From positions 1-22,587 of the forward strand of contig JAEWFG010000322.1 in the NCBI GenBank assembly GCA_023388935.1: a DNA stretch of 22,587 nt. The letters are read 5' to 3'. The translations under genes were made by a program, and so were the position numbers. Positions 15,407 through 21,134 of the stretch are shown piece by piece (position 1 is the stretch's first letter; each line of letters begins with the position of its first letter). This DNA comes from Pseudomonadota bacterium (lineage in GTDB: Bacteria > Pseudomonadota > Alphaproteobacteria > Rhizobiales > Xanthobacteraceae). The notes beneath the pieces are model-generated. The model was not told the origin of the DNA, ran no database searches, and worked only from the letters and a program-made list of their open reading frames with translations.

Positions 15407-15616
15407 TCAAGCCAGCGAGAGGTTTTCAGCGCTTACTTTGCCGCGCATCTTGTCGGTCTTGACCTCAAAGTTGACCTTTTGGCCCTCAGCGAGACCCGCA
15501 AGGCCGGCCCGTTCGACCGCGCTGATGTGAACGAACACATCATTTGTGCCGTCGGTCGGCTGGATAAATCCAAAGCCTTTTTGGCCGTTGAACCACTTAA
15601 CAGTGCCTGTCGTCAT
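15407..15616 (-). CDS. Cold-shock protein (CspA family)
   Basis: 69 residues forming one cold-shock domain: MTTGTVKWFNGQKGFGFIQP contains RNP1 (KGFGFI), and DVFVHISAVERAG contains RNP2 (VFVHI). It binds single-stranded nucleic acid and acts as an RNA chaperone in the cytoplasm. The ATG at 15616 follows GGAG. It is divergent from rpsU with a 448-bp gap, long enough for a structured cold-shock leader. A clear terminator follows. Which csp paralogue it is cannot be told. Confidence 0.95.
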   Translation of the reverse strand: MTTGTVKWFNGQKGFGFIQPTDGTNDVFVHISAVERAGLAGLAEGQKVNFEVKTDKMRGKVSAENLSLA

Positions 15617-16064
15617 TTTCGTTCTCCAAAGCGCACCAGCGCGTATCGCGTGACGATCACGCGATTAACTCAACTTCGTCGATGTCTCTGGAAAAGGAGC
15701 CCGCGGGCGCGTTCAACAAGGCGCAGCGGCTAATCGAATTTCTTTGGTATACATCACTTTCGGCTTTTTGCAAGGCAACGCTCAAAATTGTTTCCGAGAG
15801 CGTTCCTAGGTGGGCGCTTTGGGGCGCGCGTTCTTTGCGAGCGAGAGGCTCCAAACACGTGTGGGAACGGCGCTATCCATTGACAGCGCGGCTTACAGTA
15901 GTCACGTTGCTCTACCGAGCTTGATCGCCGTGACGCATAGACCGGCTTGTTCGAGGCCGGCGGACGAAGACGCCGTCACTCCCATCATCGCAATCGCCAC
16001 GAGACTCCTGCGCAATTGGCTGCATCCAGGACTTGCGCATTTGCAGCCCAACGAGGAATTTCAA
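15617..16064. other. Divergent csp-rpsU intergenic region, no gene
   Basis: 448 bp without a supportable gene. It must hold the promoters and leaders of the cold-shock gene (minus) and rpsU (plus). A GC-rich hairpin CCGGC/GCCGG lies at about 15943-15961, in the rpsU leader. No exact EcfG site is present. Confidence 0.5.
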
Positions 16065-16343
16065 ATGCAGGTACTTGTTCGCGACAACAATGTCGACCAG
16101 GCCCTCCGTGTTCTGAAGAAGAAGATGCAACGCGAGGGTGTCTTTCGCGAAATGAAGCAGCGGCGCTCATACGAAAAGCCTTCGGAAAGAAAGACGCGCG
16201 AAAAATCCGAGGCTATTCGCCGGGCCCGTAAGCTCGCTCGGAAGCAGGCCATCAGGGAAGGTTTGCTGCCGGCGCCCCCCAAGAAGAAGCTTCCAGAGCG
16301 CAAGCCACCCTTGCCGCAGATCGCCGGCAAGGAACGCGCGTAA
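16065..16343 (+). CDS. rpsU: 30S ribosomal protein S21
   Basis: 92 residues: MQVLVRDNNVDQALRVLKKK, MQREGVFREMKQRRSYEKPS and a long basic helix ARKLARKQAIREGLL, with a Pro/Lys-rich C-terminal tail as in rhizobial S21. It is part of the small subunit, near the anti-Shine-Dalgarno region of 16S rRNA. Start at 16065 behind ACGAGGAATTTCAA. Neighbouring cspA-type and rpsU genes are a usual arrangement in rhizobia. Bradyrhizobium genomes often carry more than one rpsU; this may be an accessory copy. Confidence 0.92.
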   Translation: MQVLVRDNNVDQALRVLKKKMQREGVFREMKQRRSYEKPSERKTREKSEAIRRARKLARKQAIREGLLPAPPKKKLPERKPPLPQIAGKERA

Positions 16344-16402
16344 CGGGAATTCCGTCCGTCGAGGAACGTTGTCGCCATAAATTCATTGCCATGGTGGTTG
16401 CG

Positions 16403-16428
16403 CCGGGTTCGACGCAGCGAAAACCCGG
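16403..16428 (+). terminator. Hairpin after rpsU
   Basis: CCGGGTT (16403-16409) pairs with AACCCGG (16422-16428) around a 12-nt loop. There is no U-tract, so it is either a weak terminator or a leader structure of the gene at 16478. Confidence 0.4.
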
Positions 16429-16477
16429 GTCCGTAGCTGCCAAATCCCAAGCGCGGTCTCTAATCCAGGAGATTGAG

Positions 16478-16681
16478 ATGACGAAGACGGACACGAGTGA
16501 TCATCGCATTCTGACCCAACGCGCGCGTGCCGCCCACCTAGCTGGCAAAGCTATAGGCGAGAGGGCGGACAATTCTGCGAATGGCGATGATCAAGCGATG
16601 CGAAGGCAGCGTTTGATCGAGGGACCATCAGAATTCAGGGCCGTCCGCGTCGATCAATCAAGAAAAACTATTGATCGTTAA
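16478..16681 (+). CDS. Hypothetical small protein
   Basis: 67 residues: MTKTDTSDHRILTQRARAAH, LAGKAIGERADNSANGDDQA, and a tail RRQRLIEGPSEFRAVRVDQS. Polar and probably flexible. The ATG follows CCAGGAGATTGAG. GGAAC-N16-CATT at 16363-16387 is a near match to an EcfG promoter. No family recognised. Confidence 0.6.
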   Translation: MTKTDTSDHRILTQRARAAHLAGKAIGERADNSANGDDQAMRRQRLIEGPSEFRAVRVDQSRKTIDR

Positions 16682-16841
16682 CTGGCTATCACGCGCTTAC
16701 AGGTTCCTTGCGACTTTCAGAACGCGTTGACATTGTCTTGAGCATCGGCCTGTCCGTCTCTGCTAGGCGAGTTATGGGGCGACGGGGTCAACTTGTGAAG
16801 GATTCGCCTAAGCGACTCCCGGATCACGACAAGGCATGTTG

Positions 16842-17120
16842 TTAGGTTCTGAAATCGATGCCGCGCAGCACGATGCCCCGTGGATCGCCTTCAAGTTCTG
16901 TCGCTCGATACTTGCTGGCCGCGCGGGCCTCGATGCGGTTGCGTAAGCGGACGAATTGAGCTTCGCGCTGCTCGGGGCGGACCTGCGGGCCGCGCTCGAG
17001 ATAGTCCATCGCGGTGGTCGAGATCGCGCAGGGAATTTCCTTACTGCCGTCCTGCATCGAGAATAGCACGATCATCCGGTCATATTCGTGGCCGATGTAG
17101 CGACCGCTCGTGAGCGTCAT
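16842..17120 (-). CDS. DUF1488 family protein
   Basis: 92 residues: MTLTSGRYIGHEYDRMIVLF, then QDGSKEIPCAISTTAMDYLE and a helical tail REAQFVRLRNRIEARAASKY. The F-x-M-xDG-x-K-x-(I/V)-x-CAIS pattern is typical of DUF1488, small proteins found across proteobacteria with unknown function. The ATG at 17120 lies behind GGAGGAAGCC. It is the last of three minus-strand genes (with 17182 and 17471), separated by 61 bp. Confidence 0.8.
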   Translation of the reverse strand: MTLTSGRYIGHEYDRMIVLFSMQDGSKEIPCAISTTAMDYLERGPQVRPEQREAQFVRLRNRIEARAASKYRATELEGDPRGIVLRGIDFRT

Positions 17121-17181
17121 GGCTTCCTCCTTTACGCGATGGTTGCTGGCACGATCGCGCGTGTGGAAAGTTGCTCTGCCG

Positions 17182-17478
17182 TCAGCCCTCGCCGGAGAGC
17201 CGAACGAAGTCGTCGAGCAACGCCGCCACCAGCGCCCGATGCCTCGTATCCTCGGCAGGCAGGCTCGCGGCATAGAGGTTGAGCAGATGCCGCGCCTTGA
17301 CGGCGGCCTCCGGCCAGGAAGCGGCGGGCACCGTCATCATGCGATGTTCAAGCTCGGCCTCCCGCTCGCGTAATTCCCTGACATGGGCCTCGACGTCGGC
17401 CAGCGCGCGGCGCAGATCGGTAGCCTTCTGCGCAGCCATGCCGCGATGCTTGTCGAGATCGACGGGATGGTCAGTCAT
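17182..17478 (-). CDS. Coiled-coil hypothetical protein
   Basis: 98 residues starting MTDHPVDLDKHRGMAAQKAT. A long helix with heptad-like spacing (DLRRALADVEAHVRELRERE) is followed by a second helical part (WPEAAVKARHLLNLYAAS). Start chosen at 17478 because it overlaps the upstream gene by 8 bp, suggesting translational coupling. No family recognised. Confidence 0.68.
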   Translation of the reverse strand: MTDHPVDLDKHRGMAAQKATDLRRALADVEAHVRELREREAELEHRMMTVPAASWPEAAVKARHLLNLYAASLPAEDTRHRALVAALLDDFVRLSGEG

Positions 17479-17737
17479 GCGCGGCGCTCGCATCCGCAGC
17501 CTGCGCATTGGCGAGATCGACTGAGCCTATCGAGAGCATCTCCATGGAGCCGCGAACGTCTTCCGCGGGTACCATGATCATCGTAGCGATGCAGCGATAG
17601 GCCGAGAAGGTGAGACCCTCGATTGTCTCTTCATCAGTGATGACCTCATAGGCGCCGGCGGGCAGCACCCGCTCGATGCCGCGGATTCGGAACGGATGTC
17701 TGAACGTGACGGTCTCTCGCCGTGAGCGGATGGTCAT
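17471..17737 (-). CDS. Hypothetical protein, first gene of a three-gene operon
   Basis: 88 residues: MTIRSRRETVTFRHPFRIRG, then LPAGAYEVITDEETIEGLTF, AYRCIATMIMV and a flexible Ala-rich tail. The small beta-rich layout (RETVTFRHPF / LPAGAYEVITDEE) recurs in uncharacterised rhizobial proteins. Start at 17737 behind AGGCAGGCGTGC. The next gene overlaps its 3' end by 8 bp. The 252-bp region upstream to 17989 contains no other gene on this strand. Confidence 0.7.
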   Translation of the reverse strand: MTIRSRRETVTFRHPFRIRGIERVLPAGAYEVITDEETIEGLTFSAYRCIATMIMVPAEDVRGSMEMLSIGSVDLANAQAADASAAHD

Positions 17738-17936
17738 GCACGCCTGCCTTTTGCAAGAGGGGCCCTAACCGACCGACTGCGACAACCATGCGCCCTTCAC
17801 GGTGCGCTAGCCAGCACGTTCGTCACTGCCGCGCGTTGCCGCCCAGTGCAACCTTGTCCGAACTACGTATTGGTACTCGCTATTGGCGCGTCGCAGGCGT
17901 AGGTTGTCGCATCACCGCACTTCTCAACGGCATCGA

Positions 17937-17989
17937 CCGGTGACTGAGGGTCACGTGCGCTCCCGCCGGCAGAGTTGCAGGAGCGCTCG
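17937..17989 (+). promoter_or_regulatory. Shared leader element, copy D
   Basis: CCGGTGACTGAG at 17937-17948, which can form its own stem GTGAC/GTCAC, then GCGCTCCCGCC from 17957. GCGCTCC (17957-17963) pairs perfectly with GGAGCGC (17980-17986), masking the Shine-Dalgarno site of the ATG at 17990. The cleanest of the five copies. Confidence 0.68.
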
Positions 17990-18088
17990 ATGTCGCGTTT
18001 TCGCGCCTCGGAATGGATCGTCCCGCCGGTGATCGTTCCACTATTCCTTTTGCTTCTGGTGTGTGCTGCGGCCATCCTAAATGGCTAG
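17990..18088 (+). CDS. Small single-span membrane protein
   Basis: 32 residues: MSRFRASEWIVPPVIVPLFL, then LLLVCAAAILNG. One transmembrane helix from about residue 10 to 29, preceded by a short basic N terminus. The ATG is in the shared leader hairpin (GGAGCGCTCG before it). Proteins beginning SRFRASEWIVPP are, from memory, common and uncharacterised in Bradyrhizobium. The next gene starts 14 bp downstream, so the two are probably co-transcribed. Confidence 0.65.
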   Translation: MSRFRASEWIVPPVIVPLFLLLLVCAAAILNG

Positions 18089-18102
18089 CTAGAGCAAAAC
18101 GC

Positions 18103-18432
18103 GTGCCTTACCTGGTCACGGGAACCAACGAATATGGCAGCGCAAATCTCGGGCGAGGCAGCGCAACCGTTGCACTGCGGCTCGCGCGAAAGTTGCTGCG
18201 TGACGGCTACATGGACGTCCGCGTTTGTACGCCGCGCGGGCGCATCCTGCAGTCGGACGAACTGAATGAACTCGAACCCCAACAGGAGAGGGACGTCATG
18301 GCCAAGGGACAGCAACGCGGCAATCGCGAAACCAAGAAGCCGAAGAAGGAAAAAGCCAAAGTGATCGCGGCACAGCCCAGCCGGAAAGAGGCCGCCTGGC
18401 AGCCGGATCTCGGGTCGGCAAAAAAGAGGTAG
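18103..18432 (+). CDS. Small protein fused in frame to a basic peptide
   Basis: 109 residues from a GTG at 18103: PYLVTGTNEYGSANLGRG, a helix SATVALRLARKLLRDGYMDV, then RVCTPRGRILQSDELNELE. This first half resembles small rhizobial proteins that normally end about here. Instead the frame continues without stop into MAKGQQRGNRETKKPKKEK, which has its own ribosome site (GGAGAGGG) and looks like a separate basic protein. Either a natural fusion, two overlapping products, or loss of a stop codon. The GTG start has only a weak ribosome site. Confidence 0.55.
   Translation: MPYLVTGTNEYGSANLGRGSATVALRLARKLLRDGYMDVRVCTPRGRILQSDELNELEPQQERDVMAKGQQRGNRETKKPKKEKAKVIAAQPSRKEAAWQPDLGSAKKR
18298..18432 (+). 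CDS. Basic Lys-rich small protein (alternative internal start)
   Basis: 44 residues from ATG 18298: MAKGQQRGNRETKKPKKEKA, then AQPSRKEAAWQPDLGSAKKR. The ATG follows CAGGAGAGGGACGTC, a strong ribosome site, so independent translation is likely even though the frame is open to the gene upstream. Similar lysine-rich peptides starting MAKGQQR are common in rhizobia. Nucleic-acid binding would be a guess from charge only. Confidence 0.55.
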   Translation: MAKGQQRGNRETKKPKKEKAKVIAAQPSRKEAAWQPDLGSAKKR

Positions 18433-18440
18433 GGAGCGCC

Positions 18441-18465
18441 GTCAAGCGTGAGGCGGACGCTTGAC
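18441..18465 (+). terminator. Hairpin after the basic-peptide gene
   Basis: Perfect 8-bp stem GTCAAGCG (18441-18448) and CGCTTGAC (18458-18465), 9-nt loop, 9 bp after the stop codon. No U-tract. Confidence 0.5.
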
Positions 18466-18547
18466 TGCTATTGCGGCGCGACGAGCGGCCACCTCATGGA
18501 TGCTCGAAGGTGGATCGAGGAGCGACGCCGGGGACTCACAAGCCGTG

Positions 18548-18793
18548 TCATTGTTGCCGCCTTCCGTGCTCAAATTCGAACCCGACATGCATCACGGGAC
18601 CGGCGTCGTCCCGTACCTCAATCGCCATATAGCGCTTTGAAGAGATTCTAGAGCCATGCGTCGCATCTCGCGCCATGTCGGCCAATGACTTTGCCGCCTC
18701 AACCTGCACCGACTGAAAGTCCGAAAGCTCCAGACCTTCCTCGTCAATAAACAGGCCGTCATCGTCGATGAGATCGAAGTAGTATCGGGTCAT
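18548..18793 (-). CDS. DUF6894 family protein (copy 3)
   Basis: 81 residues: MTRYYFDLIDDDGLFIDEEG, LSDFQSVQVEAAKSLADMAR, and a C-terminal part YMAIEVRDDAGPVMHVGFEF. Same family as 11076 and 11795. The ATG at 18793 lies behind CCGGAGCGCGTC, in the shared leader hairpin. It converges with the plus-strand small genes ending at 18432. Confidence 0.85.
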   Translation of the reverse strand: MTRYYFDLIDDDGLFIDEEGLELSDFQSVQVEAAKSLADMARDATHGSRISSKRYMAIEVRDDAGPVMHVGFEFEHGRRQQ

Positions 18794-18839
18794 GACGCGC
18801 TCCGGAGACAGACGGGAGCTCCATGTGTCGGCGACCGAT
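18794..18839 (-). promoter_or_regulatory. Shared leader element, copy E
   Basis: Minus strand: ATCGGTCGCCGA (18839-18828), then GAGCTCCCGTC. GCTCC (18819-18815) pairs with GGAGC (18803-18799), the Shine-Dalgarno site of the DUF6894 gene starting at 18793. The first box is less conserved than in copies A-D. Confidence 0.55.
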
Positions 18840-18875
18840 GTCCCTGTGCAACCTCGATCGGATGGAGGACAACAG

Positions 18876-19004
18876 ATGTGGCAGCAAATGGTTGCTGGTC
18901 CGCCAGCCGGCGAGGATGCGAAAGTTCCCTTTCTAGCCGGGCGCACTTGTGTAAGCTGCACAGCAGCCTTCCAGGACGAGCGCTTCGTTGACTGCGTTGC
19001 GTGA
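18876..19004 (+). CDS. Possible small CxxC peptide
   Basis: 42 residues from ATG 18876 behind GGAGGACAACAG, a good ribosome site. It reads MWQQMVAGPPAGEDAKVPF then AGRTCVSCTAAF with one CxxC pair. No family recognised and composition is not decisive; it may be chance. Confidence 0.27.
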   Translation: MWQQMVAGPPAGEDAKVPFLAGRTCVSCTAAFQDERFVDCVA

Positions 19005-19083
19005 AAGGCGATCGTTGTTATCAGCTCGGCGCTGGGGTCGAAGATAAATCGGACAACAGCGGGTGATCGTGCTATCGGCATTG

Positions 19084-19320
19084 ATGAAAAATATCTTATT
19101 GGTCAGCGCGGTCCTCTTCCTGTCGTCCAGTGCTATTGTTCGATCGGCCGAACAAGCGACAGCCGCAACCGAATTATCAATTCGCGACCAGATCAAGGCC
19201 GCACGCGCTAAAAATGACTTGGAAGAGAAAGCAGGATCGGTCGCGCGCCCATGGGATCGAGACGTGTCCGGCAAACGCCCGTGGGATACCGCAAAACCGA
19301 CTGAGCCTGTGAAGCGGTGA
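19084..19320 (+). CDS. Small secreted protein, function unknown
   Basis: 78 residues with a Sec signal peptide: MKNILLVSAVLFLSSSAIV with cleavage probably after RSA (about residues 20-22). The mature part is a short charged protein (RDQIKAARAKNDLEEKAGS) followed by RPWDRD and RPWD repeats near the end. The ATG at 19084 fits the signal peptide best, although a TTG three bases earlier and a GTG at 19063 are possible. No strong ribosome site is seen. Confidence 0.55.
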   Translation: MKNILLVSAVLFLSSSAIVRSAEQATAATELSIRDQIKAARAKNDLEEKAGSVARPWDRDVSGKRPWDTAKPTEPVKR

Positions 19321-19423
19321 AATACCTTGGCCCAGCGAGCGGCCCCGAGGTGAAGTCTCTCGAGCATTCTTCTACTGTTTTGTTTGCTGGCTGGGGCGCC
19401 ATTTGCTGAGATTGATCAAGGTC

Positions 19424-19720
19424 ATGTTGGCAGCAACCATTGCGTTCGCTGATCCCCCACGCCGTGAGATACTATGCCTTCCCCGCGACCGGCTGATTCA
19501 GATCGCAAAGCAGTGCGAGACCGACTCGGACAAGTTAACGGCCTCCGACGCGGCAAAGTGGACGGAAGCTCACAACGGTGGGACAAATAATCCGTATCAA
19601 GCGCAAAGGAATGCTCGAGTCGAGATCTGCATTAAGGCGGACGGCTGGTGTTCAATGAGTGATGACCGGCTGGCATTCAGTAACCCAGCCATACTCGCGC
19701 CGCGTGATCCGGTTGCCTGA
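19424..19720 (+). CDS. Possible hypothetical protein with Cys residues
   Basis: About 98 residues from ATG 19424 (an earlier TTG at 19403 is possible). It begins MLAATIAFADPPRREILCL, then IQIAKQCETDSDKLTASDAA, ARVEICIKADGWCSM. The four Cys and lower-GC codons make it less like a shadow frame, but there is no ribosome site and no family. The following 212 bp to 19932 show nothing supportable. Confidence 0.3.
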   Translation: MLAATIAFADPPRREILCLPRDRLIQIAKQCETDSDKLTASDAAKWTEAHNGGTNNPYQAQRNARVEICIKADGWCSMSDDRLAFSNPAILAPRDPVA

Positions 19721-19932
19721 GCGCTATATCGTTGGCGATATGCCGACGAATCTGGAAGTGTCTGTCACGAGTGATCTACTGGGACAATCGGCCGGACTAT
19801 CGACACGACAATCAATTGGTCGCAAGACATGAAGACAAGTGTGAATCGGCGCGGGGTCCCTACGCCGATCGGCACGTTAAGCTATTGATCCAATTTGCGG
19901 TGGAGGGGTCACTCTTGGGCGCTTATTCAGAC

Positions 19933-20211
19933 TTAGCGCCTACGTGCCACCCACATGCCGACAAGGAAGGCGGCGCAGAGCGATCGGAGCGGCGCCTTGA
20001 CGGTCACCTCGCGCAACTTCTCGGCCCATCGTTCCAGCCCGTCCTGCGAGGGCATGCCGAGCCGATGAAGACTCTCCTCCGCTCCGGACGACCTTGCGCT
20101 GGTCGGCTTGACGCCTTCCGGATCCACGAGACCGGAGGCTTCCTGTGTTTCGGCGTGGGGTCTCGCCCATGATCGGCGCGCGGGCCCATCATTCCGTTTC
20201 AATAAAATCAA
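19933..20211 (-). CDS. Possible small membrane-anchored protein, C-terminal helix
   Basis: 92 residues at most, from a TTG start. The last 35 residues are convincing: GLERWAEKLREVTVKAPLRS then LCAAFLVGMWVARRR. A KxPLxSLxAAFLVG-type helix with a final basic cluster is typical of small rhizobial membrane-anchored proteins (DUF883-like end). The upstream part is less convincing and has no good ribosome site, so the true start may be lost or frameshifted. Confidence 0.42.
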   Translation of the reverse strand: MILLKRNDGPARRSWARPHAETQEASGLVDPEGVKPTSARSSGAEESLHRLGMPSQDGLERWAEKLREVTVKAPLRSLCAAFLVGMWVARRR

Positions 20212-20256
20212 TGGCCTAAAGGGGTCACGACGACGCCGATGGGGGGTATTTTTCGA

Positions 20257-20430
20257 TCAGCATTCACATTCAGGATGGGCGGCCGTGATTTCCACCATAT
20301 TCGGCAGCACGCGCGGCAGCCACGGCATTTTCCAGTCCGTGCCTTCCGCGAACATGCGCTGCATGTCGGCGCAGAGATGGATCGCGTCACCGCCGGGAGG
20401 GCCGTAGCTTAGCTCGTCGTCTTTAGACAT
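20257..20430 (-). pseudogene. Isochorismatase-family (cysteine hydrolase) N-terminal fragment
   Basis: 57 residues from ATG 20430: MSKDDELSYGPPGGDAIHLC, ADMQRMFAEGTDWKMPWLPR, VLPNMVEITAAHPECEC, stop. The DMQ motif after a beta strand, then W-x-x-PW-x-x-RVLP, is the start of isochorismatase-like hydrolases, whose first catalytic Asp is in DMQ. The family is usually 180-220 residues; the Lys and nucleophilic Cys parts are missing. An exact EcfG-type site lies 26 bp upstream, so the fragment is probably still transcribed. Could be a short functional peptide, but truncation is the simpler reading. Confidence 0.6.
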
Positions 20431-20455
20431 TCCTTCGACCTCGAAAGCCAGCTCG

Positions 20456-20481
20456 AACGGAAGCGGGGCGGGCTTGGTTCC
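20456..20481 (-). promoter_or_regulatory. EcfG promoter (17-nt spacer)
   Basis: Minus strand GGAAC (20481-20477), 17-nt spacer, CGTT (20459-20456). It is 26 bp before the ATG of the isochorismatase-family fragment. Confidence 0.6.
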
Positions 20482-20534
20482 TCTGCAAAGAGGTTGCGGG
20501 CGACGAGCCGCGGAACATTAGGAACAGCGAACCG

Positions 20535-20711
20535 ATGCGTCGGTTGGGCGCAAATGAGACGCCCGACGAATATCGAAAGCTCGCGCCCCACTACGACAGG
20601 CTCGCCGAAGAAACGCGCGAGACGAGCTATCGGAACCACCGGCATGCAGTCGCGCGGACCTATCAGATCTTGGCGGAAAGCATGCAGCTTCTGGAGAGGT
20701 CGAGAGGCTGA
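20535..20711 (+). CDS. Small helical protein
   Basis: 58 residues from ATG 20535: MRRLGANETPDEYRKLAPHY, DRLAEETRETSYRNHRHAVA, RTYQILAESMQLLERSRG. Polar, helical throughout, with a sensible protein-like composition; the frame is not a shadow of another gene. The ribosome site is modest (AGGAACAGCGAACCG). Family not recognised; Bradyrhizobium has many similar small proteins with an EYR-type helix. Confidence 0.55.
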   Translation: MRRLGANETPDEYRKLAPHYDRLAEETRETSYRNHRHAVARTYQILAESMQLLERSRG

Positions 20712-20753
20712 AGCCGCGATCGAAGCGGTGAAGCCGCAAGCGACCGCGCGATC

Positions 20754-21134
20754 TCACGTCAGATCGCGGATCTTGCAGCCGAGAACGATGCCGGCGAGGG
20801 CGGCGCCGACCGAGTTCGAGCCGACGATGATCCAATCGCGCTGAATGATGCCAAAGACGATCCACACCGCCAGCCCGATCGTGAGAGCCGTCAGCATGCC
20901 CAGCGACAGATCGGCCGTGGATCCGGGAGGCCAGGCCTTCCTTACCTGCGGCACGTAAGACAGCGTGGCGAGGGAGGCGGCGATGCCGCCGATGTAGGGG
21001 CGGGGGTCGACAAGGGAGGCCGACGGCGCTAGGTCAGCTCCTTCATCTCCCAGACGCTGCGGTCCTTGTCGGATCGTTCGGCGTCTCCTTCGCGCTTGAC
21101 GCGTGCCATCCTCGACGAGCTTGACGTCGCCCAC
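20754..21134 (-). CDS. PQ-loop / SemiSWEET-type membrane protein, start uncertain
   Basis: The clear part is about 88 residues: DPRPYIGGIAASLATLSYVP, Q, VRKAWPPGSTADLSLGMLTA, LTIGLAVWIVFGIIQRDWII and VGSNSVGAALAGIVLGCK. Three membrane helices and the PQ motif in helix 1 (YVPQV) with the SxxDLSLGM loop match SemiSWEET/PQ-loop proteins, which work as dimers in sugar transport. No canonical start lies at the expected place (near 21020). The only in-frame start is GTG at 21134, adding a basic stretch that overlaps the upstream permease gene in another frame. AAGGAG at about 21040 would suit a start that is now CTA. Confidence 0.72.
   Translation of the reverse strand: MGDVKLVEDGTRQARRRRRTIRQGPQRLGDEGADLAPSASLVDPRPYIGGIAASLATLSYVPQVRKAWPPGSTADLSLGMLTALTIGLAVWIVFGIIQRDWIIVGSNSVGAALAGIVLGCKIRDLT

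Noticed and set aside
15682..15924. 80-residue plus-strand frame in the csp-rpsU gap
   Set aside because: No ribosome site, and the sequence fits a structured divergent leader region better than a gene.
19732..20172. 146-residue plus-strand frame
   Set aside because: No ribosome site; its second half is the antisense of the more convincing minus-strand membrane-anchored protein end.
21029..21109. 26-residue minus-strand peptide MARVKREGDAERSDKDRSVW... as a separate gene
   Set aside because: In frame with the permease extension and without adequate ribosome-site spacing; kept as part of the longer frame.
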